Positions 1 through 11,477 are shown, counted from the first letter of the stretch. The stretch is 64,000 nucleotides of DNA from Agapetus fuscipes (GCA_951799405.1 OX637350.1:6929852-6993851); one strand, 5' to 3'. Notes: generated by a model not told the origin, from the sequence alone. Made by a program: numbers and translations.

Positions 1-54
1 TCTAGAAACATTTTTACATTCACCCGAGTTTTTTTGTACACATGGAAATGCAAC

Positions 55-1010
55 TTTTTTTTTTTTTTTTTTAAGAAAGCCTATGCGGGAGACTCCCTAG
101 ATTCGAGAGACTCTAAGGGTCTATGACACTTGTTATAGTGCCGCAGAGGTGTTGGTGATGTGGCAGTTGTCCATGTCCGGTTGCAGGGCCGTTAGCTGCG
201 CAGTGCTGTGGTGTGTGTGGCGTTGCTTTGTTTTGAGACACTGAGAGGAAATGGCGATTGATATTGGATTTGAAAAGGGCAAGGTTAAATTGGGATGGAA
301 ACACAGATACCGGTAACTCATTCCATAAGCGGGCAGTTTGGCAGAGGAATGAGTTGTGAAAACACCAAGTTCTCATAGTTTTGATATCGACTGCAAATGG
401 TTGAATGTGAGCCGTTCTACGAGTTGCCCTTGTTGTGACGATAGGAGGGGGTATAAGTGAGGATATTTCATCAGAGCAGACGCCGTTGTAGTACCTTTAG
501 AAGAGACTGATCATTCCAACTTTCCTTCTGTGCTCAAGAGAATGTAGGTTGGCTGTGAGAATGGGATCATCAATCAGCTTCACCGCTCTTCTTTGCACAG
601 AGTCAAGTTGGTCACGCAGCTTCTTTGGTATACCGGACCAGAGGTGGCTGTTATACTCTATAATTGGACGGATTTGGGATTTATATAGAGTCAGCAGTTG
701 AGCTGAAGTAAAAAATCTACGTGCTCTATATAGTACGCCTAGTCGCCGGAAGGCCGAAGTGGTTCGAGATGAGATGGCGTCTTGATATTTCAGCTCTGAT
801 GAAAGAGAAACACCGAGAAGATCTAAGTGGTTTTGGTTGGGTAAGGGGACGTTGTCAAAAGTTGGGAAATTGGGGTTTGGAGCCCTTTTCAGGGATATCT
901 GACAAGCCTGCGTTTTTTTAACATTAAATTCAACGAGATTGTCAGCTCCCCAGTGGCTGACAGCTTTGTGCAGTTCTTTGTTTTCTTTATAATTAATGAC
1001 CAATTTCGTT
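55..1010 (-). mobile_element. LINE J copy 1: jockey-like RT C-terminus with poly(A) tail
   Basis: This is the 5'-truncated 3' end of a non-LTR retrotransposon on the minus strand. The T run at 55-72 is its poly(A) tail. One reading frame runs from about 1000 to 113. It covers the end of the reverse-transcriptase core (FNVKKTQ), the thumb region (YKSQIRPIIEYNSHLW), the RRAVKLIDDP block and the typical C-terminus with RTARLWNELP and VFPSQFN. A single TAA stop at about 497 interrupts it after GMISLF, and the frame resumes unchanged with RYYNG. The catalytic YxDD motif is absent because of 5' truncation. Related ends lie at 22803-23178, 50396-50490 and 53779-54345. The jockey/CR1 assignment rests on C-terminal resemblance alone. 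The copy is inactive. Confidence 0.85.
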
Positions 1011-1400
1011 AGTATGTTGAAACAGATATACATATTGTCTATTTTTGTTAAAATAATTTGTAGTCCACAGATATCATAAGTCAATGGTTTCCACTATCTA
1101 CTCACTAGGGTTGTTTGTTGTACGGAATTTTGGATACAAACAGGGGATAGAGAACAAGGATAGGTATTATGAAATTATTTCACTTGTGTAATATATTTCA
1201 GTTGTATTTTCATAATGAAGAAGATAAAACGTCTTTTATAACAAAGTTAAACGTACTTATTGATTTGATTTAGCTCAAGTTTGTACGATATCTTATATAA
1301 GAGTTTTCTTGTATTTTTTCAAATACTGATTTATAGGTACAAGTACGTAATAATAAATGCTTACAAAATATTTGAGGAAGAAAGAATTAAATATTCATAT
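1011..1400. other. AT-rich unassigned spacer
   Basis: No open frame of note and no repeat that I can match elsewhere in the window. Confidence 0.5.
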
Positions 1401-1674
1401 GTTGATGATGATGGTGTCTCCATCCTTCCGGGCTTGTAGGCCATGTTCAATATTGTAGGCTGCTTATTCTTTTTTCTCTTTTTGCAACGTTTCGTCAGTG
1501 ACGTTCAACTGACTTCTTCAGGGCTTCTTCTTCGACTGATCGAAGAAGAAGCCCTGAAGAAGTCAGTCGCACGTCACTGACGAAACGTTGCAAAAAGAGA
1601 AAAAAGAATAAGCAGCCTACAATATTGAACATGGCCTACAAGCCCGGAAGGATGGAGACATCATCATCATCAAC
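1401..1674. repeat. 274-bp near-perfect palindrome
   Basis: Arms 1401-1535 and 1540-1674 are reverse complements with only about three mismatches, around a 4-nt loop (CTGA, 1536-1539). Each arm contains a CTGAAGA-stem-GAAAC module (1554-1586 on plus, 1489-1521 on minus). The outer ends are runs of GAT/ATC trinucleotides. The structure looks like two inverted copies of one mobile-element end. The terminal motif resembles those of Penelope-like elements, but no reverse transcriptase is present. Confidence 0.9.
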
Positions 1675-2968
1675 ATCATCTGAAGCCGGCCATGAAAGCC
1701 TTAAAACACTTAAATATTCATATATTTATGTATTTCTCATATCCGAGTATTTATGCCGGTCACCACATATCACCACAAACTGTAATAGCGACTGTTATTG
1801 CATTACAAATTTTGCAGAGCTTTAGAAACACTCAGATGCCACTAGATAGCATTACTAGATTATTTTCTTATTTTTGCTAAGATTCCTTGTTTTTTCCCCG
1901 TAGTCGTCAAATATCTAATAATCCAAAGCCGTAAAATATCATATATTATATTAAATTTTTATTTTCAATTCACAAAACCTTCAAATTAACGTACATATTA
2001 ATGTACCATTAAAAAAAATCACATTCAATTTCCTACATTTTTATCGGATATTCAATAGTTTTACAGCTGTATTACATCTCTACTATCTACTAATAGTGGG
2101 TAAGCCACACCGCGGGGGTTGAAGCCCCTGCTGGGTGGATGAAGGAGGGAGGGGGGGGGGGGTCACGTGGCTAGCGACACGTGGACCGGCGTCCGCCATG
2201 TTGGAAATAGTGACAGGTCACCGGTGCAAGAGGATTATTTTAAATATATTGGCTTTGTCGGTAAATTAACCTCACTTTGTTTTTTTTAACGAATAGTTTG
2301 TTGTAAGCCGGACGAGGTTGTTATTTTTCATCCATTCAATAATCCACTCTAGAGAAAACATATTTTGTGTTGAAATAGTGTGTTGTATCAACTGTGATTG
2401 AAAATATAATTAATGCAATTTTATGTTATCAGTGAAGGTTTACATTTGCAAATATTAGATACTCGTTACAAATCAGAAATGTAAATGTCTAATCATATAA
2501 AAAAGGGGCATATGCAACATTTCTGCAACAGCGTGGATGTAAACGAGATTTTATAGTCTCTTATTACCTACACCTAATGTACATACCTACAATCTTCGAT
2601 CACGAGCAACAACAATTATTCTACGCCCAAGAAAAGAAAATCAAATGATCCAACTATTGATAAAGAATTTCGGAAGATCGTAATTCCAATTTTCAATAAA
2701 AATCCAACAGATTTGTTGTCTACGCTGTACGTTTTTCAATTTTTATTCAGAGCAAAGAAGAATGGTTATATGTGGCGTTTTAGCTTGTAATAATGATGAA
2801 AAGTTGGCCGTAATAAGACTACAAAAGCGCCATCTGAGAGTTTTCTCATTACATGGTAATGACTTGTATGGGCCGTGAGTTTATGCAGAATCTCGCTTGA
2901 AGCGAGGCAAGACTTCCTGCTGGCCGGCGATTCGTTTTGCTTTACATGCTAATAGGGTCAAATAAGCA
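1675..2968. other. Unassigned region with a G-rich patch
   Basis: Mostly AT-rich DNA with no recognised gene. About 2105-2230 is markedly GC-richer and contains a G run of about 14 followed by CACGTGG words. Nothing coding is supported. Confidence 0.45.
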
Positions 2969-3105
2969 CCCCAAGTATTAAACTAACGTTAAAACTCAAA
3001 CAAAAAGTTCAGTAAAAATAATATGAAGACCAAAACAGCGACTCGTGTGAGTGTTTTATTTTTTATATGTTTTTAGTACACGCTGTTGTTGAGTTTTGTA
3101 CGTAG
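2969..3105 (+). repeat. Palindromic element D copy
   Basis: Begins CCCCAAGTATTAAAC, contains the core AAACAGCGACTCGTGTGAG and ends with CACGCTGTTGTTGAG. It belongs to the family best seen at 44108-44259. Confidence 0.6.
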
Positions 3106-3289
3106 CCGATCTTAATGAAGCCAGCATGCGGACCAGTCTAACACACAATCTAAAAAATATTTAGCTTTGTATGTGCGCCTCACAATTAGTATGAGACGTA
3201 GGTACTCAATGCTTAGGTACATAGTACGAATATGAGAGAGAACATTTACACAAGATTTTTAAAAACATATTGTCAGGGAACAAACATTT

Positions 3290-3410
3290 ACCCCAAGTAT
3301 AAATGAATCGTGTCAGTTTTCCACCATCGCGTAATTAGAAAATTGTAATAAAATCAGAAGAGCACCCCTAGTGAATGATTTAATTTAAATACACTTTTTG
3401 TTGAGGAATT
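3290..3410 (+). repeat. Diverged element D copy
   Basis: CCCCAAGTATAAA at the left and AGCACCCCTAGTGAATG in the centre match the element D family. The right arm is poorly conserved. Confidence 0.4.
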
Positions 3411-3535
3411 CATGCGTTTTTTTATATCTAGTAGGTTGGATCGTTCATAAATTTCTCGATTAACGATATATGGAAAAAAAAACGACTTTTTTTTACTCTT
3501 TGATTTCTTTTCAGTAAGTAGATAGGTAGATTTTA

Positions 3536-3572
3536 AGCGCCCTTGGGGTGACTAGTGCCACTAAACGGCGCT
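3536..3572 (+). repeat. Solo L2-type 3' hairpin
   Basis: AGCGCCCTTGGGGTGAC...GGCGCT is the same terminal hairpin as the ends of the L2-like LINEs and SINE B, here without any body. Confidence 0.55.
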
Positions 3573-3614
3573 ATATAAAATTGACCAATTATTTTTATAA
3601 TATTTTTTTAGCTT

Positions 3615-3650
3615 TAGCGCTGTCTGTGAAAAATCACCACAAGGGCGCTT
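3615..3650 (-). repeat. Solo L2-type 3' hairpin, opposite strand
   Basis: On the minus strand AGCGCCCTTGTGGTGA-tttt-TCAC...AGCGCT, facing the copy at 3536-3572. Confidence 0.55.
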
Positions 3651-3674
3651 TACATCGTTGATTATATATTTTTC

Positions 3675-3891
3675 TACTGTAAATATGGTTCACTTTATCA
3701 ATGTCACCTTTGCTTCAGGGAAGGTCGGCAAGAGTTGCAGGGCTTATGTTCATTTGAGATGGGTTTTTTTTATATTGTAGGTCCAAATGCGGGATGTGTA
3801 AGCGCGAAATTATGCGTGTCTGCTTGTGGGAATGCATTTAATGTGAATCTCAAATGATACATATCTTTGCAGCTTAGATTTAGATTACTTT
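3675..3891 (+). mobile_element. R-A unit (RTE-like LINE 3' end)
   Basis: Starts within ACTGTAAATATGGTTCAC, carries the body GGGAAGGTCGGCAAGAG and ends with CTTAGATTTAGATTA. Slightly 5'-truncated compared with the 257-bp unit at 39761-40017. Confidence 0.85.
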
Positions 3892-4230
3892 TATATTTCA
3901 TAAAAAAATCTAGAACCTTGTTGAACTGTTTTTTTATTATTTTATAAACCAAATGTTTGATGCATTTTAACAACCACGAGACCACGACTGACCTACTTGT
4001 GAATGTGCACAATGCAACTGAGAGATTGAAACTCGTCATGCGCACTTTAAACGTTCCAACTAAGATAATAAGCAGACTGGCATCAGAGCTGAATAAATAA
4101 CACATGTCGCTGTCGGGAATCCTGAACATTTGTGGACTTTTACTCGCTCAAGAAGTGAGTATTTTGTGTGAAACCTAGATATCGCTTTCACAGTTTCTCA
4201 TAAAATAATTTAACATTCAACTTATCGTCT

Positions 4231-4477
4231 CCCCAGTGCTTGTTTGGCTTACCTACCATTTGATTCAAAGATGATATTTGAATGAAACTGTCTTAAGAAT
4301 CACATTCTACACAATCTGAGCTAAGCGTAAAACACGATAATGTGAGAGTTGTTTTACATATTTTTTAAATCAATTTCCAGTTTTCATAAGACACATTGGT
4401 CCAGTACAAATACAAATATTGCTGATGTGAAGAAACCTCCGATGGACCTAAGACAAACAAGCACTAAGAGGACGTAA
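4231..4477 (+). repeat. Repeat E copy 1 (uninterrupted)
   Basis: A repeat of about 245 bp beginning CCCCAGTGCTTGTTTGGC and ending AAGCACTAAGAGGACG. It recurs at 34714-35122 (interrupted by R-A) and 51738-51985, with a partial copy at 31308-31392. No coding content or clear terminal repeats, so class unknown. Confidence 0.75.
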
Positions 4478-4792
4478 TGTATTAATTACTAAGTAATTGT
4501 TACGAATTAAAACTCTTGGTACAGATTCAAACATGTGTAGTAAGTTCGCATTGAAAAGTACTGCATATGAAGTTACAATAAATACAAATTTCAAATCTTG
4601 CCGCATTTTCCTGAAACAAAGGTGGCGCTGGATAAAGTGAACCATTTTTTACAGGAAGAGTCGTAAGTCTATGGTAAGTCTTGGCAAGTCTTGAAATGTT
4701 TGCGGTAAGTCTTTGGTAAGTCTTCGTTAATCTGATGGGAAGGCAAGTCTTCTGGTTAAACATTGGCTAATGTGATTTTTTTTTACAGTAAG

Positions 4793-5575
4793 GTAATAAT
4801 AATAATATCAGGCTAATTTATTTTAAATTACAAATGATAAGAGAGCGCCATTTTTGTGTGTGTCACACCTCAAGGGCCCTCTCCGATCATGGATAAGACT
4901 TTCTAAAAAGGTGTGTCTTGAGTGCTCCGCGAAATACATCCATAGATTTGGAGTTCTTCACTCCGGGTGGCAGTGTTCCACTCCACCGGACCCGCAACAC
5001 GGAAAGCGCGGTCTCCGAAATTTGTACGAATCTGACGGCGTGGCTGAACCAAATTGACTACTCCATCGCCCGCGGATCTGAGTGTCTGCCTCCTTACACC
5101 CATCTCAACAGGCAACATCATGTCAGTCAAATAAGGTGGAGCCAAGCCATTGATGGCTTTATATACCAATACACAAACACGGTAGACCACCCTCTCCGGG
5201 AAACGAAGCCAATGTAGTGTTTTTAACAGCGGAGTGATGTGAGCGAATTTGGGTATCCCGAATATGAGTCTTGCTGCCGAATTCAACACAGATTGAAAGC
5301 GATAGAACTCCGAGACACCACAAACGCGCCCACTAGGGTCTTGACTGCATCTGACGGTAAACACTTTCTAATAGCCTTAATTTGGCGTAGTGAAAAAAAA
5401 GAAGAAGCTATTGTGGTATCTATTTGCCTCTCCAGTGTCAGATTCCGATCCAGTAAGACTCCTAGAAGTCTCACTGAATCAGAAGGCTGGATTAACTTAC
5501 CTCCTATGGAGAGTGGTACTCCGTTCACTAATAGGTGATCACGCCTAGATGTGGCTGCCCACAGGTAAGGCAAGT
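4793..5575 (-). mobile_element. L2-A: L2/CR1-like LINE 3' end
   Basis: On the minus strand two overlapping frames (5573-5283, then 5364-4903, a frameshift near 5290-5360) encode the C-terminal half of a LINE polymerase. Visible blocks are LLGVLLDRNLTLE, the SFFSLRQI helix, NSAARLIFG, HITPLLKTLHWL, the near-universal NGLAPPYL and GDRAFRVAGPVEWN. These are typical of the L2/CR1 group. The 3' UTR contains a GCCCTTGAGGTGTGACACACAC hairpin and ends in an ATT-rich tail at 4794-4810. The 5' truncation and the frameshift make it a dead copy. Its tail hairpin is shared with SINE B. Confidence 0.85.
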
Positions 5576-5842
5576 CTCACACTAACCTTTTAAGTCAATG
5601 AACAAACATTATAAAATACCTACGTTATACTAAACGTACATAAAACTACACCCTTTTTGTGACAAGAGCCCTAAATACACATAAATAATTCGGATTCAAT
5701 CGGAAGGTAGCAGAGCTCCGAAGATGTTACTCATAGAATAATGCGAAACGTGAGACAGAACAGAAAAAAGGACCACAGTCCCCGGATAATCAATTTCAAA
5801 CATATACCTAGACTCTATAGTAATACTCGTACAATATGCTGA

Positions 5843-5961
5843 GGGGGCCAAGTGGGCTGATCTTTCTAGCGTGTTTCGAATGGAACAACGTTGGTTAGAT
5901 CCCCGCTTGGGTCATTTGACCATAACTTTGACCCTGGTTCAACAGATGGTATTGGGTAATT
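5843..5961 (+). mobile_element. SINE C relic (tRNA-like head)
   Basis: Shares a tRNA-like head and a CCATAACKTYGACCCTGGTTCA body with 31733-31861. GGCCAAG and CTTGGGTC could form an acceptor-like stem and GGTTAGATCCC resembles a B box. Two copies in one window suggest a SINE, but it is old and diverged. Confidence 0.4.
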
Positions 5962-6213
5962 CTAATCTAATCTAATCTAAGTTGCAAAGATATGTTACAT
6001 TGGAGATTCACATTACATGCATTTTCACAACCAGCCACGTACAAGTTCGAGCTTGCACATGCCTCATGTGAACCTACAACATAAAAACCAAATCTCAAAT
6101 GGACATACACCCTGCAACTCTTGCCGTCCTTCCCTGAGACAGGGGTGACATTGGCAAAGTGAACCATTTTTACAGCATGGGTGGTCAGCCGCATACCAAC
6201 CTATAAGTCAAGG
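5962..6213 (-). mobile_element. R-A unit with common 5' start
   Basis: The TAATC repeats at the left are the TTAGAT tail on the minus strand. The right end, CCTATAAGTCAAGGAA, is the recurrent 5' start of the 257-bp unit. Confidence 0.85.
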
Positions 6214-6539
6214 AACGTTATTGTTATTTAAGATTTCATTAAAAATAAACAATAATGAATTATTAAATTATGATATTAATACCTGTTTCTGCCCAGGCAG
6301 AATAGGTTGGTGAATGGCATTCCTCTTCACAAATCTGTTTTATTAAAAAAAAAAAAAACTAAATTTGGATACAGGCACCCTTCTATAACAGATTCAAAAT
6401 TGTTACCGTGAGACTACGATCAATGTAGAACATATTTTAATGTCGCCCTCTGCGATACATTTTCTGTCTGAAGAGTCGTTGAATATTAACCGTAAGGCGT
6501 TTGCATATAACCTTGCGATGACGACCCACCGAATCTCAT

Positions 6540-6690
6540 GGAAAATCTCGCACTGTTTTATTCAACACGCCCCTAGTACAAAACCTTTCCAAAATACTCA
6601 ACAGAGTGTTATATTAAAGATACAGCAGCGCATCTAGTGAATGATGTAGTTTTCGTGCATTTATTCTGTTTACGCGTTGGTTTAGTATTT
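6540..6690 (+). repeat. Diverged element D copy
   Basis: CAGCAGCGCATCTAGTGAATG core with weak flanking arms. Confidence 0.35.
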
Positions 6691-7099
6691 ACTTTGTTGT
6701 TTTATTCAATAGGGTCAGATGTGTCAATGTCGCGCCTGCTTCTATCAATTCTGACGCTGTCAAACACCGATTTATTATTGTTCCCGAATGTCAAATGTGT
6801 GTATATAAGTATATTTGACACAAATGTACATATAATGTATATTGATAATGTATAATGTATATGACTTACTTACTCCAGATACATAAGGAGGACCGTCAAA
6901 AGTAAAAGGATATCTACATAGATGCTTTAAATATTTCAATGGGCCTGGAACAAATACCGTAAGGCGTAGACAATAAAAAACACGTCACACGACCAGGTTC
7001 CTAGGGAAAAGGGAAATAAATGGGATGGATGGGAGGAGAAAAGAATTTTTTGTTTCCATTAGGTGATATTTTTTTAATGGAGAAAATATTTGATATTAA

Positions 7100-7475
7100 C
7101 TTACATTCTATAATCTATAATCTAAGTTGCAAGATTATATTCATTTAAAGCTCTCAGATGTATGCCCACAAACCAACACGTGTAGTCCGCGCTTACAAAT
7201 ACTGAATGTGTACCTACTTACAAATAAAATCCAAACCTCAAATGAACGTAAGCCTCACAACTTTTGCCGACCTCCCCTGACACAGGGGTGACATTGGCAA
7301 AGTGAATCATTATTTACAGTATGGGTGGTCAGCCTCATACCAACCTATAAGTCAAGGAATACGAATAATAAATTACATTTAAATATAGAAAAGAACAAAA
7401 CCTTAAAAAGAAATCTATACAAAAAAAAGGCAAAAATTTCCTATGCAAAAAATGTAGCAAATTAATAAACCAACA
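7100..7475 (-). mobile_element. R-A LINE 3' end with upstream UTR
   Basis: A longer copy. Beyond the 257-bp unit it continues to about 7475 through the same upstream 3' UTR as at 59865-60275 (AAACCTTAAAAAGAAATC, ATGCAAAAAATGTAGC). The tail is TCTATAATC repeats at 7107-7125. Confidence 0.8.
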
Positions 7476-7564
7476 ATTGAGTTTAATGTGTGTTTCAATC
7501 TGCATGTTTATTATATGACCCAACTTAGTTGTACAAATGGTGTTACTTTTAAAAGCGTTGTCTC

Positions 7565-7700
7565 CATAGGGGTCGCATGTGCTGAGTGGAATATTTTACG
7601 TTTCAAAGGTAAGGGAGGCAGCTTTCAGTCAACTACTTCACGTCTTAAAGTGCAGTTTTTCTGCTTTCGAGGTAGAAGTTCTCATTTCTAAGCCTTGATG
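7565..7700 (-). mobile_element. SINE A body fragment
   Basis: Reads as a degraded SINE A body on the minus strand (GGTCGCATGTGCTGAGTGG, AGGTAAGG, CTCATTTCT). The tRNA head is missing. Confidence 0.5.
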
Positions 7701-7959
7701 GTCCCATGACTTTTGGACTCGAAATAATCAGCGTAAAGACAATCATTTCTGACCCCTAGGTAGGTGGAAATTGAGGTCTAGCCCTCTGGCTTTGTATCTA
7801 TTTAGCTATAGATCAAACATTCAAAGAAATCATTATTTTTTCTTGTTATCCTTTAACAAAGTTTTTTGTTGCCCCAAATAATCAAAGGTTCTTTGAAGAT
7901 TTTCGGATTTAAATTATCATAAAACATTCCAGTACTCGAAGTATAAAGCAATGAGTAAA

Positions 7960-8180
7960 CTCCCCACCATTGTGTTAATAAAAAAAAAGTATTAAAACTA
8001 AACTAATCACTAGTTGTGCTGTGGTATTTTCCATACATTTATATATATACTAGATGGTTCCGACTTTCCATGATGTTTTCTACTCAACGTACAAAATCAC
8101 ATAAATTCTGACCAGTGCGTACAAATATAGAAAATATATATGAAAGCTAAATCATTCACCAGGGGTGCTGTAGTATATTC
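7960..8180. repeat. Two degraded element D cores
   Basis: ATCACTAGTTGTGCTGTGG at about 8005 and ATCATTCACCAGGGGTGCTGT at about 8150 match the inverted D core. The arms are not preserved. Confidence 0.3.
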
Positions 8181-8582
8181 CATATACTTTTTTTATTTAC
8201 TTAATGTTGGGGAATTGTTTCTTACTTGGAGGCTCAGTGCCATGAAATCCGGGAATTTGCTGAATAATCAGTCGAAAAATATATTCAACAATTTAAATAA
8301 GCGCCAAACCTTGCGTACTTCATTATACTTACGGCGGGCCCGGTAGATTAGACGCAGGTAAACCAAAGCAGACGAATATTTAAAATTCAAATTTGATTCC
8401 ACAACAGATTGCTTTATCTCGCTCGGGTCGTGACGTCATACCCGAATCGATACGAATGGCGGGAGACGTGTCACGAAGGAAAAATACCAATTTCAGTTTC
8501 TACGCCTACCTAATATAAAGGAGAATATTCGTATGAAATATTCTTTTAGCATCTCGTGTATGTAAAAATAATCCATAACTAC

Positions 8583-8775
8583 ATATTATCTATAATCTAT
8601 AACCTAAGTTGCAATTTTTATGTATTATATTTAAGATTCACATTACATGCGTTCCCATAAGTCTGCGCTTAAACATGCCGCATATGGACTAACAACATAA
8701 AAACTCAATTTCAAATAAGCATCTTTCCGATCTTTTTTGAAGCAGGAATGACATTGACAAATTGAATTATAAGGG
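8583..8775 (-). mobile_element. Diverged R-A unit
   Basis: Begins with the TCTATAATC tail on the minus strand and has recognisable CACATGCCGCATATGG body words. The 5' part decays near 8770. Confidence 0.65.
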
Positions 8776-8779
8776 CATT

Positions 8780-9232
8780 TTGAAACTCATATTATTCTTG
8801 GTAATAAAAAATTTCAAGTATAAAGTTCCTAACTGAAGAAGCTTATGTCCAAACAACCGATTTCAGGAGAATGGCAAAGTTAAATTCATTGAGTCTTTGA
8901 ATTAATTAAGGTTTTGTTTAATTGACTCTTATTTCTATGCAACTATTTCACATAAATGAAAAACAGCTTTAATAAGATGTTAGTAGTTTTTGGTATACCA
9001 TTAATTTATTCACCAGAATTGAAAAAAACTGGATGGAAATTTAGCCTTCTAAAAGGGCTATTATTATTTTATAAGTATCATGACTTTTCTTTATAAAACA
9101 TGCCACCTGTATGCAAAAGTCTACCCGCATCTCCTCGAGTATCTTTATGCGCCACCTTTGTGGCTGTAACGCACGAAGAGTTCGCAAATGAAATTTCTCG
9201 ACGCCCCTAATATGTTGTGTCATATGTGTTTG
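8780..9232. other. Unassigned spacer
   Basis: AT-rich with no repeat or gene that I can support. Confidence 0.45.
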
Positions 9233-9528
9233 CCGGGATTCCACGACAAATCAGCTACAGGCAATCCGTCCATAGTCAGCTACGTCAAAATTGTTACACG
9301 ACTTTTCTGTCAACGTCATTTTGGTCACACACAATTTGGTCATACGAAAGTTCATCCACAAGACTTTTTGGTCATCAACATTTCGGACACTTACAATATA
9401 TGTACGTCAACAGAAAGAACCATCACAAAAAACTTGCTCTCCAAAAAATCCTTTATTATATTATCTTTATAATAACTGTAATTGATAACTTGTAGTTTTC
9501 TGTGATAGAGCTGTCAATGGAGCATATA

Positions 9529-9834
9529 AATAATAATAATATTAAGATGATTTATTTGGTGAGCGCTGTTTTTGTGTATATCACACCTCAAGAGCCCTCT
9601 GCGAGCTTGGTCGTCGTTGTAGAAAACGCCAATTCTCAATCAAGACCCAGTTGCTGTCAGGCTGGATGGATCTTTAGTGACCCGTCTTTGGTAAAGGTTT
9701 ATGAACTTTTACCCAGCGAAGAGCATATTTGAAAGTTTAATAAATAGTATATTTTTTATGGATTTTTATTGGATTTGAGCCCACAACCTTCCATTTACGA
9801 GTCAGACGTGTTAACCACTAAACTACGGACCGGT
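9529..9834 (-). mobile_element. SINE B copy 1, full length with TSD
   Basis: On the minus strand the head is tRNA-like: GTAGTTTAGTGGTTAACAC (A box) and GGTTGTGGGCTCAAATCC (B-box-like). The body follows, then the L2-type 3' hairpin (GGGCTCTTGAGGTGTGATATACACAAAAACAGCGCTC region) and an ATT-rich tail. CATATA occurs at 9523-9528 and 9835-9840 and is the target duplication. The 3' end matches that of LINE L2-A, the likely source of its mobilising enzyme. Confidence 0.85.
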
Positions 9835-9971
9835 CATATATTGTATATAACCGAAATGTCGTTGATCCAAAAAACATGAACTGACCGAATTATCCATGAC
9901 CGATGTATCTGTTGACGAGTTGTCTACAACTGTAATCTTGTTGACCGAAAATTGATGTGAAAGAACTGTCA

Positions 9972-10310
9972 CCGGTCGATAGCTCAGTTGGTAGAGTGCT
10001 TGCATTCCGTGCCGTGAGCTCGGGTTCGACTCCCACCGAGCGCGAGGGTGTCAGAAACGATATCCCGTTTCGGTGTTTATTTCAAACCCCAAAATAAAAA
10101 TACCGGCAAGTTTTACTCAGCCTTCACAAGAAATGAGTACCAGCTCTCTCGGGAGCTGGGGAACCCCACTTCAACTGAAGTGGTTGGCGTAAGGCCGGCC
10201 CCCTTACCTGTAAAAATAAATAGGTTCAACTCGCCACATGCGACCCCTTCGGGGATAACGCGGCAAGAAGCTACACTATATGTGTAGCTTTGTTGCGTTT
10301 GTTGCGTTGC
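9972..10310 (+). mobile_element. SINE A copy 1, full length
   Basis: A tRNA-derived SINE. Its A box is TAGCTCAGTTGG (9980-9991) and its B box GGTTCGACTCC (10023-10033). The body carries ATCCCGTTTCGGTGTTTATT and a 3' part ending in GTGTAGCTTTGTTGCG with a short GTTGCGTT repeat tail. GTCA flanks both sides (9968-9971 and 10311-10314). It lies in the right arm of FB-1. The head is not a functional tRNA gene because it runs straight into the SINE body. Confidence 0.85.
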
Positions 10311-10385
10311 GTCATGTGACCGATTTGTCCATGGCTATTTTAGGCAGGTTGTCTATGACCGATTTGTGGTGGAACTGTGTTTTCC

Positions 10386-10767
10386 GGGTAGATTTTCCGT
10401 AAGAGGCCTAAATGGGTGGTGGGGGTGGATGTCAAGATTAGATAAGGGGGTGCCCCACTGGCATCTGCAAGCGGTAACGAGTCCTCCCTTTAAAATTTAT
10501 TATTCAAATTCGCATAAGTGATGATGTCTGGTAAACGATGCTTTTTTATATGTCACCCGCGCTGGAAAATATTCAATTTGGCTTCTGCTTTGACTGTAAT
10601 ATGAGACTTTTTTCGCTACCCCTAAATAATATTTTATTCCTTGTTTTGATCGTGAATGTTTTTATTATGATTTTTAAAATCAAAATCTGCACTATAGCCA
10701 ATCGCAACTTGGCTTTGACTTAGCATCTACTTTGACTACAGATATTGTGTAGATTCTTGTCGCGCTC
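10386..10767. other. Unassigned spacer
   Basis: Contains a short GC-richer stretch (10410-10490). No repeat or gene identified. Confidence 0.4.
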
Positions 10768-10955
10768 GCATGTGCCGAGTGAACCTAATAATTTTTACAG
10801 GTAAGGCTGGCCTTGCGTCAACCACATCAGCTGTTGAAGTGAGGGTTTTCCAGCTCCCGAGGGGGCTGGTACTCATTTCTTGTTAAGACTGAGAATACCT
10901 TGCACGTATTTTATTTTTTAAATAAACTCCAAAACGGGAAATCATTTTTTAAATC
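10768..10955 (-). mobile_element. SINE A body, head missing
   Basis: Reads CTCGCATGTGCCGAGTGAAC, ACAGGTAAGG, CCAGCTCCCGAGGGGGCTGG and AAACGGGAAATCATTT, the SINE A body on the minus strand. It ends before the tRNA head. Confidence 0.75.
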
Positions 10956-11470
10956 ATTCCAATCAACTGGACAGCGCTTTTAGAATATAAAAAAACGACG
11001 TTGGTTCGAGTTCCATCAATGCCTTGAACGGTTTAACATTCACCATTTGCTTATTATTTATTTACAATTCATGAAACCAAACAGTGATCGATGATTCACT
11101 GAACCAATCATAAATTTTATCGATTCACATGTTTTTGGCCCGGCAAAATAGGTTTATTAATTGCATTTGTCTTCATACCATGAATTTTTTTTATATTTTT
11201 GACGCAAACATGTTCAAAAGAAAATACGAAAAATAGAATTATCACCGTTTTGTTAAAACAAAAACCCTCATACAAACTTGCAGAGATCCCTTCAAGTACG
11301 GACCGAATGAATTATGTTTATGGCACCTTCTTAACTGCTACAGATTCCTTTAAACTTTTACAACTTAAGGATGTTGCTAATCATCAACATAAATTATAAA
11401 ACGAAGCACGGAAAGGTGTTTTCAAATTTATTAGCTCACTATTTTATATTTCAGTAAATAAAACTTAACC
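10956..11470. other. Unassigned spacer
   Basis: AT-rich. A short open frame at 11199-11399 has no recognisable similarity and is probably fortuitous. Confidence 0.4.
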
Positions 11471-11477
11471 ATGAAAA

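Larger units (their letters stand above)
9233..10385. mobile_element. FB-1 foldback element copy 1, with two nested SINEs
   Basis: The left arm (9238-9400) and the right arm (9841-9971 plus 10315-10380) are inverted degenerate minisatellites of about 15-18 bp units (variants of GACCGATTTGTCCATG). The ends are TTCCACGACAAAT and ATTTGTGGTGGAAC. The centre (9460-9520) shares TGTAGTTTTCTGTGAT and adjacent words with the second copy at 33145-33483. SINE B and SINE A are inserted within it. No transposase is present. Confidence 0.75.

Noticed and set aside
2140..2165. G run as a G-quadruplex promoter element
   Set aside because: A single homopolymer run without separate G tracts or nearby gene evidence.
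9980..10033. tRNA gene suggested by a clear A box and B box
   Set aside because: The sequence continues directly into the SINE A body, and the same head recurs with the same body at five or more loci.
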